NCBI GenBank assembly: GCA_030065915.1
Contig: JASJCQ010000006.1
Coordinates: 1 to 64,000 of the forward strand
Reading direction: 5' to 3'
Length of the DNA stretch: 64,000 nt
From: Woeseiaceae bacterium
GTDB lineage: Bacteria > Pseudomonadota > Gammaproteobacteria > Steroidobacterales > Woeseiaceae
Shown here: piece after piece, positions 16,678 to 24,740 of the stretch
How positions within the stretch are numbered: the first letter of the stretch is position 1
Layout: each line of letters starts with the position of its first letter
Position numbers and translations under genes: made by a program
The notes under the pieces: generated by a model
The model's input: only the letters and a program-made list of their open reading frames with translations
Told to the model about the DNA's origin: nothing
Databases searched by the model: none

Positions 16678-18516
16678 CTAGTTGGTGAGTTTGTAGACGC
16701 CGGCCAGCGGAAGCGTTGAACCATCTTCACGTATCAACTCCAGGAGCTTCACCGGTTCAATGCCGTCCGGCAGATCATCTTTGAACACGAGGTCCCGGAT
16801 CAGCCGCGGGTTTCTTTGCTCGATGTTGTCGAGGTCCTTCAACACCGTGACGCCGTCGACCATCTCGTGCGTGTCGGCGAGCATAATCAGTATGTACTTG
16901 ATCGGGCTGCCGGCGGAGGCCAGAACGTCGGCCGGCACGCGAAAGAGATCGTTAACTTCCTGGACCTTCATGAAGTGAAAGTCGCTGATCAGGAAATTGT
17001 TCGCGATCACGCTGCAGTCCGTGTGGAACGACAGGTGGTGACCGAACTGCCCCGCCGCGAGCACGATACCGGGATCCTCCTCGCAGGCATCAGCCAGCAC
17101 CGTCATGAGCGGCTGCACGGTCTCGTACAGCACGCTGCCGGCGACCGGGTACTCGTTCAATAGCGGGCCGACGAGTGCCGGACGAAACCCGACCAGGAAC
17201 ACCAGCGCCGCACAGACGCCGACCAGGCTGCGCTTCATTTGCTGGACTGCCGGCACGTAGGCAAGAGCGAACCACGGCACACTGAGCATAAATACCGCGC
17301 CGAAGTAGTTGAGCCGGTACTGCATGAGCATCAGGCCCATGCCGACGGTCGCAAACATCGTGTAGACGATCAGATGCGCCTTACTTTCTTTGACGAGTCG
17401 CCAGATGCAGAAAAGAAGCAGGAAAGGGACAAACACGATGAACAGGCTGTACAGGCCAATCGTAGCGTTGAAACCGAAATCACCACTGATCATCGCCCAC
17501 GGACTCTGCATCTCGAGGATCTCGGACAGCATCTCCATGCGCCCGGCGACGAAGTCCGCACCGCGGGTGACCTGGGCGGTGACCGGGATCACGAGCAGGA
17601 TACCGGCAACGCCCAAGCCTGCGAGCATCGATAGCGAGAACGGCCGCATCGTCATCGCGACGAGCAGGCCCGCCGTGCAACAGGCGATGTACAGGTGGAA
17701 CCAGGACAGCGTCGTCATGTTGAACTGCATGTCGAGGAACGGGCCGGACGGCACAACGACAGCCAACTGAGCGGCCAGCAATGCGACGGCCATGAACCTG
17801 ACCGCCTTCGGATCGGGCAGGTTGCCCTTGAACCAGAGCAGCGCCACGCTCAGCAGCACCGGCAGCTGCAGGATGAAGAGCGCGTGATGAAATGCCTGTG
17901 CCAAGCCGAGTGCGACACCGCAGCCAACCGCGAGTCGGAGATTCGAGCTGTCTTTCAGCCAACGCATCGCGAGCCATGTGCACAGCATGACGAAGGACAA
18001 CTCGATGAAATGGTGGTCGATCTGGCCGAGTCGATGCTGCGTCTGCGTCGTTGGCAGCAAGGCGAAGCCGAGCAGGACCAGAGCACGAAACTCGATGCGC
18101 AGGCCGAGCTGCGAACAGATTCCGAGCAGCAGTCCCATGTTCACGCCGGTCCAGATCACCGGAATGAATACGAGCAGGGCCATCGGGTCGCCCGCCGGTG
18201 CAATGGTCTGTTGCAGGCTGACGAGGCCCGCCAGCAACAGGTCATAGGCCCAGGGCCAGGACACCCAGCTACCCTCGGGCACGTGCATCATGGCATCGAA
18301 CTGGTAGAACCCTCGCTCCGTGACCGCCGTGTCCAGGATTCGCGATGCGTGGTAGAAGGCGTCGTTGCCGAACGGCACGATACCCAGCGGCGTAAACACG
18401 GACGGCATGTTCAGGCACGCAACGACCATCGTGATCGAGGTCGCGACGGCCCAGATGACGACGTTCCTGTAATCCGGCCCGCTCGTCCGCGGCCCGGCAG
18501 CTTCGGGATTGTTCAC
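16678..18516 (-). CDS. STT3/AglB-like GT-C membrane glycosyltransferase (paralogue A)
   Basis: The protein has 612 residues with about 11-13 hydrophobic segments and a C-terminal soluble part of about 130 residues. The order of STT3-family catalytic elements is recognisable: GNDAFYH (residues about 50-56, first acidic motif), PEGSWVSWPWAYD, DHHFIE (167-172), ILEMQSP (333-339, the TIxE-loop glutamate) and MQYRLNYFG. The position of the WWDYG acceptor-binding motif reads AAGQFGHHLSFHTDCSV, so the WWD is missing. GTG at 18516 was chosen because AGGAG lies five bases upstream. The TTG further upstream is less likely. It is divergent from a GT2 gene and paralogous to the protein at 20048-21871. 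It probably moves a sugar from a polyprenyl carrier to a periplasmic acceptor, and N-sequon glycosylation is doubtful. Confidence 0.7.
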   Translation of the reverse strand: MNNPEAAGPRTSGPDYRNVVIWAVATSITMVVACLNMPSVFTPLGIVPFGNDAFYHASRILDTAVTERGFYQFDAMMHVPEGSWVSWPWAYDLLLAGLVSLQQTIAPAGDPMALLVFIPVIWTGVNMGLLLGICSQLGLRIEFRALVLLGFALLPTTQTQHRLGQIDHHFIELSFVMLCTWLAMRWLKDSSNLRLAVGCGVALGLAQAFHHALFILQLPVLLSVALLWFKGNLPDPKAVRFMAVALLAAQLAVVVPSGPFLDMQFNMTTLSWFHLYIACCTAGLLVAMTMRPFSLSMLAGLGVAGILLVIPVTAQVTRGADFVAGRMEMLSEILEMQSPWAMISGDFGFNATIGLYSLFIVFVPFLLLFCIWRLVKESKAHLIVYTMFATVGMGLMLMQYRLNYFGAVFMLSVPWFALAYVPAVQQMKRSLVGVCAALVFLVGFRPALVGPLLNEYPVAGSVLYETVQPLMTVLADACEEDPGIVLAAGQFGHHLSFHTDCSVIANNFLISDFHFMKVQEVNDLFRVPADVLASAGSPIKYILIMLADTHEMVDGVTVLKDLDNIEQRNPRLIRDLVFKDDLPDGIEPVKLLELIREDGSTLPLAGVYKLTN

Positions 18517-18582
18517 GCTTTCTCCTGTCAGATTCCGCGTAGTATGCCTCAGGCCGAAGTCGACTTTCGTGACCAAATACCG

Positions 18583-18609
18583 TTGCCAGACAAATACCTA
18601 GGTTACAAT
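18583..18609 (+). promoter_or_regulatory. Putative promoter giving a leaderless or near-leaderless GT2 transcript
   Basis: TTGCCA at 18583-18588 and TACAAT at 18604-18609 are 15 bases apart. The GT2 ATG begins seven bases after the -10 hexamer, where transcription would normally start. No Shine-Dalgarno sequence precedes that ATG. Confidence 0.4.
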
Positions 18610-18615
18610 TCGCGG

Positions 18616-19605
18616 ATGAGTGAGGTAGAGCGAATTGAGCGACGTGCGGCCAGTGACAGGGACCGTAGAAGGACCCGAATCGCCGTTCTGGTCCCCTGCT
18701 TTAATGAAGAAAGCACGATCGGCACCGTGATTGACGACTTTCGGCGCGCGATCCCTGAGTCCGTTGTTTATGTCTACGACAACAACTCGACCGATCGCAC
18801 CATCGAGGTCGCGGAAGAGCACGGCGCCATTGTTCGCAGCGAACCGATGCAGGGCAAAGGACACGTCGTCAGACGCATGTTCGCCGACATCGAGGCGGAT
18901 GTATTCATCCTGGTGGACGGCGATGACACTTACGATGCGGCCGCTGCGCCGGCCATGGTCAGCGAGTTGCTGGACAACGGCCTGGATATGATCACGGGCC
19001 GCCGCATTGAGACGTCAACCGAGGCCTATCGTTTTGGCCATCGCTTCGGCAATAAGCTCCTGACCAATCTCGTATCGGCGCCTTTCGGCCGGCGCGTGTC
19101 GGACCTGCTGTCCGGCTATCGCGTTCTGTCGCGGCGCTTCGTGAAGTCTTTCCCCGTGCTCTCCGGCGGCTTCGAAATCGAGACCGAGCTGACCGTGCAT
19201 GCGCTCGAACTGGGTATGCCGCAGGCCGAGGTCGATACGCACTACAAGGAACGCCCGGAGGATTCGGAGAGCAAGCTGAATACCTATCGCGACGGCGCCC
19301 GCATCCTGCGCACGATCATCGTTCTGCTGAAAGAGGAGCGACCGCTGGCCTTCTTCAGTGTCGTCTTTGCGGTACTGGCGACGGCGTCGGTCCTGTTGTC
19401 CGTACCGATCATCATCGAGTTCATCGAGACCGGACTCGTGCCGCGCTTCCCGACCGCGATCCTGTCGACGGGCCTGATGGTACTCGCGTTTCTCGCGCTT
19501 GCCTGCGGCTTCATCCTCGACACGGTCACGCGCGGCCGGCGCGAGCTCAAACGGCTGTCATACCTCAGAATTCCGGGTCCGGACGCCCGGCGCTTCGGAG
19601 AGTAG
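18616..19605 (+). CDS. GT2 polyprenyl-phosphate glycosyltransferase (DPM1/GtrB-like)
   Basis: This 329-residue protein starts at MSEVERIERR. The GT-A fold is clear: IAVLVPCFNEESTIGTVI, VYDNNSTDRT, GKGHVVRRMF and the metal-binding VDGDDTYD, all within the first 110 residues. Two hydrophobic helices follow near residues 245-310 (FFSVVFAVLATASVLLSVP and TGLMVLAFLALACGFIL). That layout matches GtrB/DPM enzymes, which attach a hexose from a nucleotide sugar to polyprenyl phosphate at the inner membrane. The upstream open frame is shadow sequence over the divergent gene. It is the first gene of an operon with GtrA and the second STT3-like gene. Confidence 0.85.
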   Translation: MSEVERIERRAASDRDRRRTRIAVLVPCFNEESTIGTVIDDFRRAIPESVVYVYDNNSTDRTIEVAEEHGAIVRSEPMQGKGHVVRRMFADIEADVFILVDGDDTYDAAAAPAMVSELLDNGLDMITGRRIETSTEAYRFGHRFGNKLLTNLVSAPFGRRVSDLLSGYRVLSRRFVKSFPVLSGGFEIETELTVHALELGMPQAEVDTHYKERPEDSESKLNTYRDGARILRTIIVLLKEERPLAFFSVVFAVLATASVLLSVPIIIEFIETGLVPRFPTAILSTGLMVLAFLALACGFILDTVTRGRRELKRLSYLRIPGPDARRFGE

Positions 19606-19638
19606 GCGTCAGCAAGCGCCTGGCGTCATGATTCCAAC

Positions 19639-20043
19639 GTGAGCGATTCCGGCAACAGGCGATTGTTCCCGAAGTTCGTGTTCGTCGGCACGGTCGGTTT
19701 TCTCGTTGACGCCGTGTTCCTGCAGACGTTGTTCCTGCTCGGCTATGGTCCGTTCGTCTCGCGCGCTTTTTCCGTCATCGTCGCGATGACCGCGACCTGG
19801 TACCTGAACCGGACCGTCGTCTTCCAAACGTCGAACGCCAAGGGACCAGAGTACCTGCGCCACCTCGCGGCGCAGTCGGTCGGCATGCTGATCAACGTTG
19901 GCGTCTACGCCGGCGTCCTGCTGGCCGTTCCGGCTCTGCAGCAGTTGCCGGTCATCGCGTTGGTAGTGGGTTCGCTCGCCGCGATGGTGTTCAACTTCTT
20001 CAGCGCCAAGTTCTGGACCTTCCGACACGTGAATCGAGACTGA
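19639..20043 (+). CDS. GtrA-family membrane protein (putative polyprenyl-linked sugar flippase)
   Basis: This 134-residue protein has four hydrophobic helices. The GtrA signature is visible: KFVFVGTVGFLVDAVFLQTLF at the start, TWYLNRTVVFQ in the middle and MVFNFFSAKFWTF at the end. GtrA proteins are thought to flip polyprenyl-phosphate-linked glucose or related sugars. It starts at GTG, 33 bases after the GT2 stop, and its stop is four bases before the STT3-like start, so the three genes form one operon. This is the normal GtrA-GtrB pairing with an unusual third partner. Confidence 0.85.
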   Translation: MSDSGNRRLFPKFVFVGTVGFLVDAVFLQTLFLLGYGPFVSRAFSVIVAMTATWYLNRTVVFQTSNAKGPEYLRHLAAQSVGMLINVGVYAGVLLAVPALQQLPVIALVVGSLAAMVFNFFSAKFWTFRHVNRD

Positions 20044-20047
20044 CCCG

Positions 20048-21871
20048 GTGCAGACGTCAAAGTCCGACAACAAACTGATCGCGCTGTGGCTGGTCGCAAG
20101 CCTCGTCGCGGTCATTCCCGCGTTGAGCCTCCTCCCGGGGACGCTGGTCGGCGGTGAGTACATTCCGGCCGGCAACGATGCCATGTATCACGCGAGACGC
20201 ATCCTCGATGCGGCCATGGGCGAGCGCGGTTTCTATGAGTTCGACACGATGATCCACGCGCCCGAGGGAAGCTGGATTACGTGGCCATGGGCGTATGACT
20301 ACCTGATGGCGCAGGCGCTGAGACTGGCGCTTTGGGTCCGACCGGAGATGGAGCCGATGAAGTTCCTCGCGCACGTGCCGGTCTTCTGGCTGCTCGTCAA
20401 CGTCGCCCTGCTGACCCTGCTGCTGCGAAGCCTGAAGTTGCCTCTGGCACTGTCGGCCGTCGCGCTGCTTGGTTTCGCGCTCTCGCCTCTGACGCAGCTC
20501 TTGCACGGGGTCGGGGTAATCGATCACCACTTCCTCGAGTTGACGTTCGTCTTGCTGGTGACCTGGTCGGGCCTTCGGCTGTTCGATAAACCGGGCTCCA
20601 CGTCGGCGGCCGTGCAACTAGGCGTCGTGCTCGGCATTGCGCCCGCGGCTCACACCAGCCTGTTCGTGCTGCAGATCCCCGTCCTCATTTCCGTACTGGT
20701 GTTCTGGCTTAGAGGTCAGCGCGAGCCTTTCGAGAAACTGCATGTGACAGCTGCCGCGTTGCTCACGAGTGCGACGATCGTGCTGCTGCCGTCCGAGCCC
20801 TTCCGGCAGTTCTTTTTCGAGCTGACGACCTTCTCATGGTTCCACTTCTACGTGGCGCTGTGTTCAACCGCAGCGCTCTTGCTGATGCAACGCCGGCCGT
20901 ACTCGAACAGGAACCTGGCCATTGTCGGTGCGTCGCTCGCGGTACTCGCTTTGCCCCTCGTCATCCCTTTTTTCGTGGGCGCGAACTACGTCGCCGGCGG
21001 CCAGATCGGACTGCAGGCGATTACCGAAGTGAAGAGCCCGCTGCAGATGGCGCTCCAGTCCGGCTCCCTTCTCGCTGCGACGCGATTCTACGGTTACCTG
21101 CTGCTGCTCGCGCCGGTCGTGTTCGCGGGATTCCTGTGGCTCGCGTTTACGGCCAAGAATCAGCGCAACCTGTTCTTCGCCGTCTCCGGCCTGCTCGGCA
21201 TCGTGATGCTGTTGACACAGTTTCGCTTTCATCCGTTCGGTGCTTGGGCGCTGCTCGCAGGTGGTGTCTACTTTGCCCATCGCCTCGGCGAGGCGAAAGG
21301 TTTGAAGCCTTCTGTCCTCGCAGGCGTGACACTGATCGCTCTGCTGGTGCTGATGCAGCCAGCGCTGCGTCACCAGCTCTTTCAGAAACAGGTACCCGGG
21401 CTCGACAGGGAGTATGCCGTCGTTCACCCGATCTTCAGTGAGTTCGCGGAGGCCTGCGCCACCAACCCGGGGATCGCTCTGAACGCGCAGGACGATGGTC
21501 ACCCGATTCGGTATCACACGGGTTGCAGTGTGATATCGAACAACTTCCTGCTAACGAAGCAGCACGGCGAGAAGCTGCTTTTCGCAGAAACGCTGCTCAG
21601 GTCCGACCCGTCCGAGCTGCTGGACTATGCGCCCTACCTCGAGTACGTCTTCGTACACATCTACGATATCTACACGACGACGGACGACGGCCCGGTGCCG
21701 ACGCCGCTCGACGAGCTCAAGAGACTGAATCCGCCGCTGTTCTTTGCTCTCGCGATCGAAAAAAACGTCCCGTCGAACTTCGAGCTGGTGGCCGAATTGC
21801 GAGTAGAAGACGAGCGCGACATTCCCTATGCGCAGGTGTACAGAATCACTCCGCCGGTGACGGACGACTAG
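20048..21871 (+). CDS. STT3/AglB-like GT-C membrane glycosyltransferase (paralogue B)
   Basis: This 607-residue polytopic protein is paralogous to the one at 16678-18516. The same landmarks occur in the same order: GNDAMYH (about 42-48), PEGSWITWPWAYD, DHHFLE (159-164), ITEVKSP (325-331, TIxE-like glutamate), LTQFRFHPFG and, at the WWDYG position, NAQDDGHPIRYHTGCSV followed by NNF. The tryptophans of WWDYG are absent here too. Both paralogues share FxxxAxAC, PGI and HTxCSVIxNNF in the soluble domain. The start is GTG four bases after GtrA. By analogy with three-component Gtr systems it would be the transferase that moves the flipped sugar onto a periplasmic acceptor. The acceptor is unknown. 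Confidence 0.7.
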   Translation: MQTSKSDNKLIALWLVASLVAVIPALSLLPGTLVGGEYIPAGNDAMYHARRILDAAMGERGFYEFDTMIHAPEGSWITWPWAYDYLMAQALRLALWVRPEMEPMKFLAHVPVFWLLVNVALLTLLLRSLKLPLALSAVALLGFALSPLTQLLHGVGVIDHHFLELTFVLLVTWSGLRLFDKPGSTSAAVQLGVVLGIAPAAHTSLFVLQIPVLISVLVFWLRGQREPFEKLHVTAAALLTSATIVLLPSEPFRQFFFELTTFSWFHFYVALCSTAALLLMQRRPYSNRNLAIVGASLAVLALPLVIPFFVGANYVAGGQIGLQAITEVKSPLQMALQSGSLLAATRFYGYLLLLAPVVFAGFLWLAFTAKNQRNLFFAVSGLLGIVMLLTQFRFHPFGAWALLAGGVYFAHRLGEAKGLKPSVLAGVTLIALLVLMQPALRHQLFQKQVPGLDREYAVVHPIFSEFAEACATNPGIALNAQDDGHPIRYHTGCSVISNNFLLTKQHGEKLLFAETLLRSDPSELLDYAPYLEYVFVHIYDIYTTTDDGPVPTPLDELKRLNPPLFFALAIEKNVPSNFELVAELRVEDERDIPYAQVYRITPPVTDD

Positions 21872-21917
21872 CTTCACTCGAATTCAGGCGAGAGAGTCTA
21901 CCGGCCATTCGGAAGGG

Positions 21918-21938
21918 ACGGCGCTCAGGGCCGTTTTG
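21918..21938 (+). terminator. Weak intrinsic terminator after the glycosylation operon
   Basis: ACGGC (21918-21922) pairs with GCCGT (21930-21934) across a seven-base loop, followed by TTT. The stem is only five base pairs, so the call is weak, but the position 47 bases beyond the operon's last stop is right. Confidence 0.35.
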
Positions 21939-22091
21939 ACGCCCCAAAAACCCTCTTTCTGGTCCTCAAGATTCAGATATAGCCGCCGATAGCTCACTCA
22001 GGTGGACAGGCGCCTGCTCACCGACGTTTTGACGGATAACGCGTTGGCAGCAGTGCGTGATGTCGTTCTTATTGCATAGGCGAAGTGCTCG

Positions 22092-24509
22092 GTGAATCTA
22101 CGCACGAAATTTGTTGCGCTGTTAATGCCGCTCGTGATGGCCCCGTTGCTGTTTCTCGGCAACGTCAGCTATACGCAGATCCGTGAGTCTGCCGAGGGCC
22201 GGGTCGTCGACGAGATCGACTCCCTGATGCGCGTCTACCGGATATACATGAATGCGAAGACGAAGTCGGCGACGGGCAATGCGCGCATTCTCGCCGAAAG
22301 TCCTGAAACGCTGCGCTTCCTGTCCGCATCGTCCACCGGCGACCCAACTGATTTTCTCACAATTGCCGCCAACGTTCGCAAGACCTACCCGGATTACTAC
22401 GATATCCAGGTGTTCGACGCCGCCGGGTTGCTGGCCGGCAGGAGCACCGATGCCTCCAGCGAGTCGCTGATACCCCGAGGCTTCGTGCAATCAATTCTCG
22501 CCGGCGACGAGGCGCCGGTAACGACGTTTGAAGACAGCGCCGGCGGCACGGCTTCGCTGCTTGTCGGCACACAGGTACGCGACGCTAATGGCAGCACCAT
22601 CGGCGCGGTGACCTTTTCGGTCGCGCTACAGAATCTCGAGGAAGGCACGAAGAAGCGCGGCATCGGCGACCTCGGCTACTACCTCGTTGCCAATGAAGCC
22701 GGGCGGGTCTTGTACGGTCACGCGAGGCGGGCCGTGACCGAGTTTCCGCAACACCTCGATTACAGCAACTGGACGAACATTGCGACGTCAGGTGACTTTA
22801 TCGAACAGACGGTGGCTGGCGTTGTCACCGTCGTCTTCGGTACACGACTCGAGGACGGGCTCTACCTGTACGCCGTCATTCCTGAATCTCAGATGTATGC
22901 CGCAAGCCGCAAGCTCGGACTGGTCGTTCTGCTGGTGACGGTAACGGGCATCGCGCTGACCTTTGCGGCGCTCTATCTCGCGCTGCACCATATTGTGCTG
23001 CGCCCCGTGAGCGCGATCATCGACGCGACACATGGCGTGAACAGCAATGGTATGACGGGCGCCCTGGTTGCTTATAGTAACGACGAGCTCGGGGACCTGG
23101 CCGACGCATTCAACGCGATGGGCGATCGCCTAAGGGATTCGGACGAACACGTGCAGTACCTGTCCTATCACGACAGCCTGACGGGCTTGCCGAATCGCAT
23201 GTTGTTCAGGCAACAGCTCGAAGGCGCCATGGCGCAGGCGAGCCGGGAAAACCAGAAACTCGCCCTGTTGTATGTCGACATGGATGATTTCGGTCGCATC
23301 AACGACACACTCGGCCACGAAATTGGCGACGAACTCTTGAGGCGATTCTCCGAAGACGTCGTTGCCGAGGTCCGTGCGGGCGACCTGCTGTCTCGCATCA
23401 GCTCGGAAAAGTCGGACTCTCTTATGGCTCGTCTCGGTGGCGATGAGTTTGTCGTCATGCTGCGGAATGTCGATGACGAGTACGCACCGCGCACCGTTGC
23501 CCGTAGAATTTTCAAACTACTGAAAAAGCCCTTCATCATTGAGGGCAATGAGCTTTACGTCAGCTCCAGCATCGGTATCGCCATGTTCCCGGGTGACGCC
23601 GACACCGTTGACGAGATCATCAAGAATGCCGACACGGCGATGTATCACGCGAAGGACCGAGGCAAAAACAGCTACCAGTATTACTCGGAATCGATGAACC
23701 GGGCGGCGGCCAACCGGCTGCAGATGGAGACAAAGCTGCGCAAGGCGCTGGAGCTCAACCAGTTCGAGTTGTATTACCAGCCCAAGGTCGATCCGCAGAC
23801 GTATGCGATCGTCGGCGCAGAGGCCCTGATCCGCTGGAACGATCCCGAGATCGGCATGGTGCCACCGGACGCCTTCATCAAGATCGCTGAGGATACCGGC
23901 CTCATCGTTCCGATCGGCGAATGGGTGCTGAACCAGGCTTGCATCCAGCTCAAGGAGTGGCAGGCTCGCAGCCTGCCTCCGATCAGCATGGCGGTAAACG
24001 TGTCGGCCATCCAGGTCGCGCGCCAGGACCTTGGCTTCATCGTCGCCCGGTCGTTGCGAAACAGCGGCGTCAAGGCCAAGTACCTCGATGTCGAGATCAC
24101 CGAATCCGCGTTGATGGCCGGCGGCGACAGGACCGTGCGTATGCTGAAGGAGCTGCGGAGTCTCGATGTGTCCGTCTCGCTGGACGATTTCGGCACCGGC
24201 TACTCATCGCTGAGCTATCTTCGCAAGTACCCGATCAGCAACCTGAAGATCGACCGCAGTTTCTTTGCCGAGATCGAATCGGACGACAGCAGTCGGTCGA
24301 TCGTAGCCGCCATCATTGCCATGTCGAAGACGTTGGGCATGACGGTCACCGCCGAGGGCGTTGAGAATGAAGTCCAGATGACATTCCTCCGCGAGCACGA
24401 GTGCGATTTCGCGCAGGGTTACCTGATCAGCGCACCGGTTCCGGCGCACAAGTTCGAGGCACTGCTCACCGACACCGACGGGCGCTCGCGTAGCGCAGCG
24501 ATCAGCTAG
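22092..24509 (+). CDS. Membrane-bound GGDEF-EAL cyclic-di-GMP protein with extracytoplasmic sensor and HAMP
   Basis: This protein has 805 residues. One transmembrane helix lies near residues 8-24, a Cache-like periplasmic domain at 30-270, a second helix at about 276-297, HAMP at about 298-352, GGDEF at about 357-520 and EAL at about 540-790. The GGDEF motif itself (RLGGDEF, about 447-453) is intact. The inhibitory RxxD site is not canonical, because the preceding segment reads SDSLMA. The EAL catalytic set is complete: EALIRW, NVSAIQ, EITESAL, DDFGTGYSSL, KIDRSF and EGVE. Phosphodiesterase activity is therefore likely and cyclase activity possible. The start is a GTG. It stands alone, with no partner gene beside it. 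Confidence 0.9.
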   Translation: MNLRTKFVALLMPLVMAPLLFLGNVSYTQIRESAEGRVVDEIDSLMRVYRIYMNAKTKSATGNARILAESPETLRFLSASSTGDPTDFLTIAANVRKTYPDYYDIQVFDAAGLLAGRSTDASSESLIPRGFVQSILAGDEAPVTTFEDSAGGTASLLVGTQVRDANGSTIGAVTFSVALQNLEEGTKKRGIGDLGYYLVANEAGRVLYGHARRAVTEFPQHLDYSNWTNIATSGDFIEQTVAGVVTVVFGTRLEDGLYLYAVIPESQMYAASRKLGLVVLLVTVTGIALTFAALYLALHHIVLRPVSAIIDATHGVNSNGMTGALVAYSNDELGDLADAFNAMGDRLRDSDEHVQYLSYHDSLTGLPNRMLFRQQLEGAMAQASRENQKLALLYVDMDDFGRINDTLGHEIGDELLRRFSEDVVAEVRAGDLLSRISSEKSDSLMARLGGDEFVVMLRNVDDEYAPRTVARRIFKLLKKPFIIEGNELYVSSSIGIAMFPGDADTVDEIIKNADTAMYHAKDRGKNSYQYYSESMNRAAANRLQMETKLRKALELNQFELYYQPKVDPQTYAIVGAEALIRWNDPEIGMVPPDAFIKIAEDTGLIVPIGEWVLNQACIQLKEWQARSLPPISMAVNVSAIQVARQDLGFIVARSLRNSGVKAKYLDVEITESALMAGGDRTVRMLKELRSLDVSVSLDDFGTGYSSLSYLRKYPISNLKIDRSFFAEIESDDSSRSIVAAIIAMSKTLGMTVTAEGVENEVQMTFLREHECDFAQGYLISAPVPAHKFEALLTDTDGRSRSAAIS

Positions 24510-24740
24510 CGGTCGGCGCGGTCTTCGGGAGAGGCCCGCAGCCAGGAACGGCGCCCGTCCACGCAGTTTGCAGGCCAGTTTGAGTATGAAACGGGGGCTA
24601 GGCGGTTAGTCGGCAGAGTCTTCGACGGGCGCGGAGCCTCGCTAGCAGAACCGGCAGCCCCTGACCAGACCTGATCGAGTCGGCAATCCAGTGTTATCCT
24701 TCGGCCCTGCGTATTCCCGCAAGCTCACAAACAGTCATCC

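Noticed and set aside
17695-18615. A 307-codon upstream extension of the GT2 gene on the plus strand
   Set aside because: It lies opposite the STT3-like gene, is composed of Arg/Gln/His-rich shadow sequence, and the GT2 fold begins only after the ATG at 18616.
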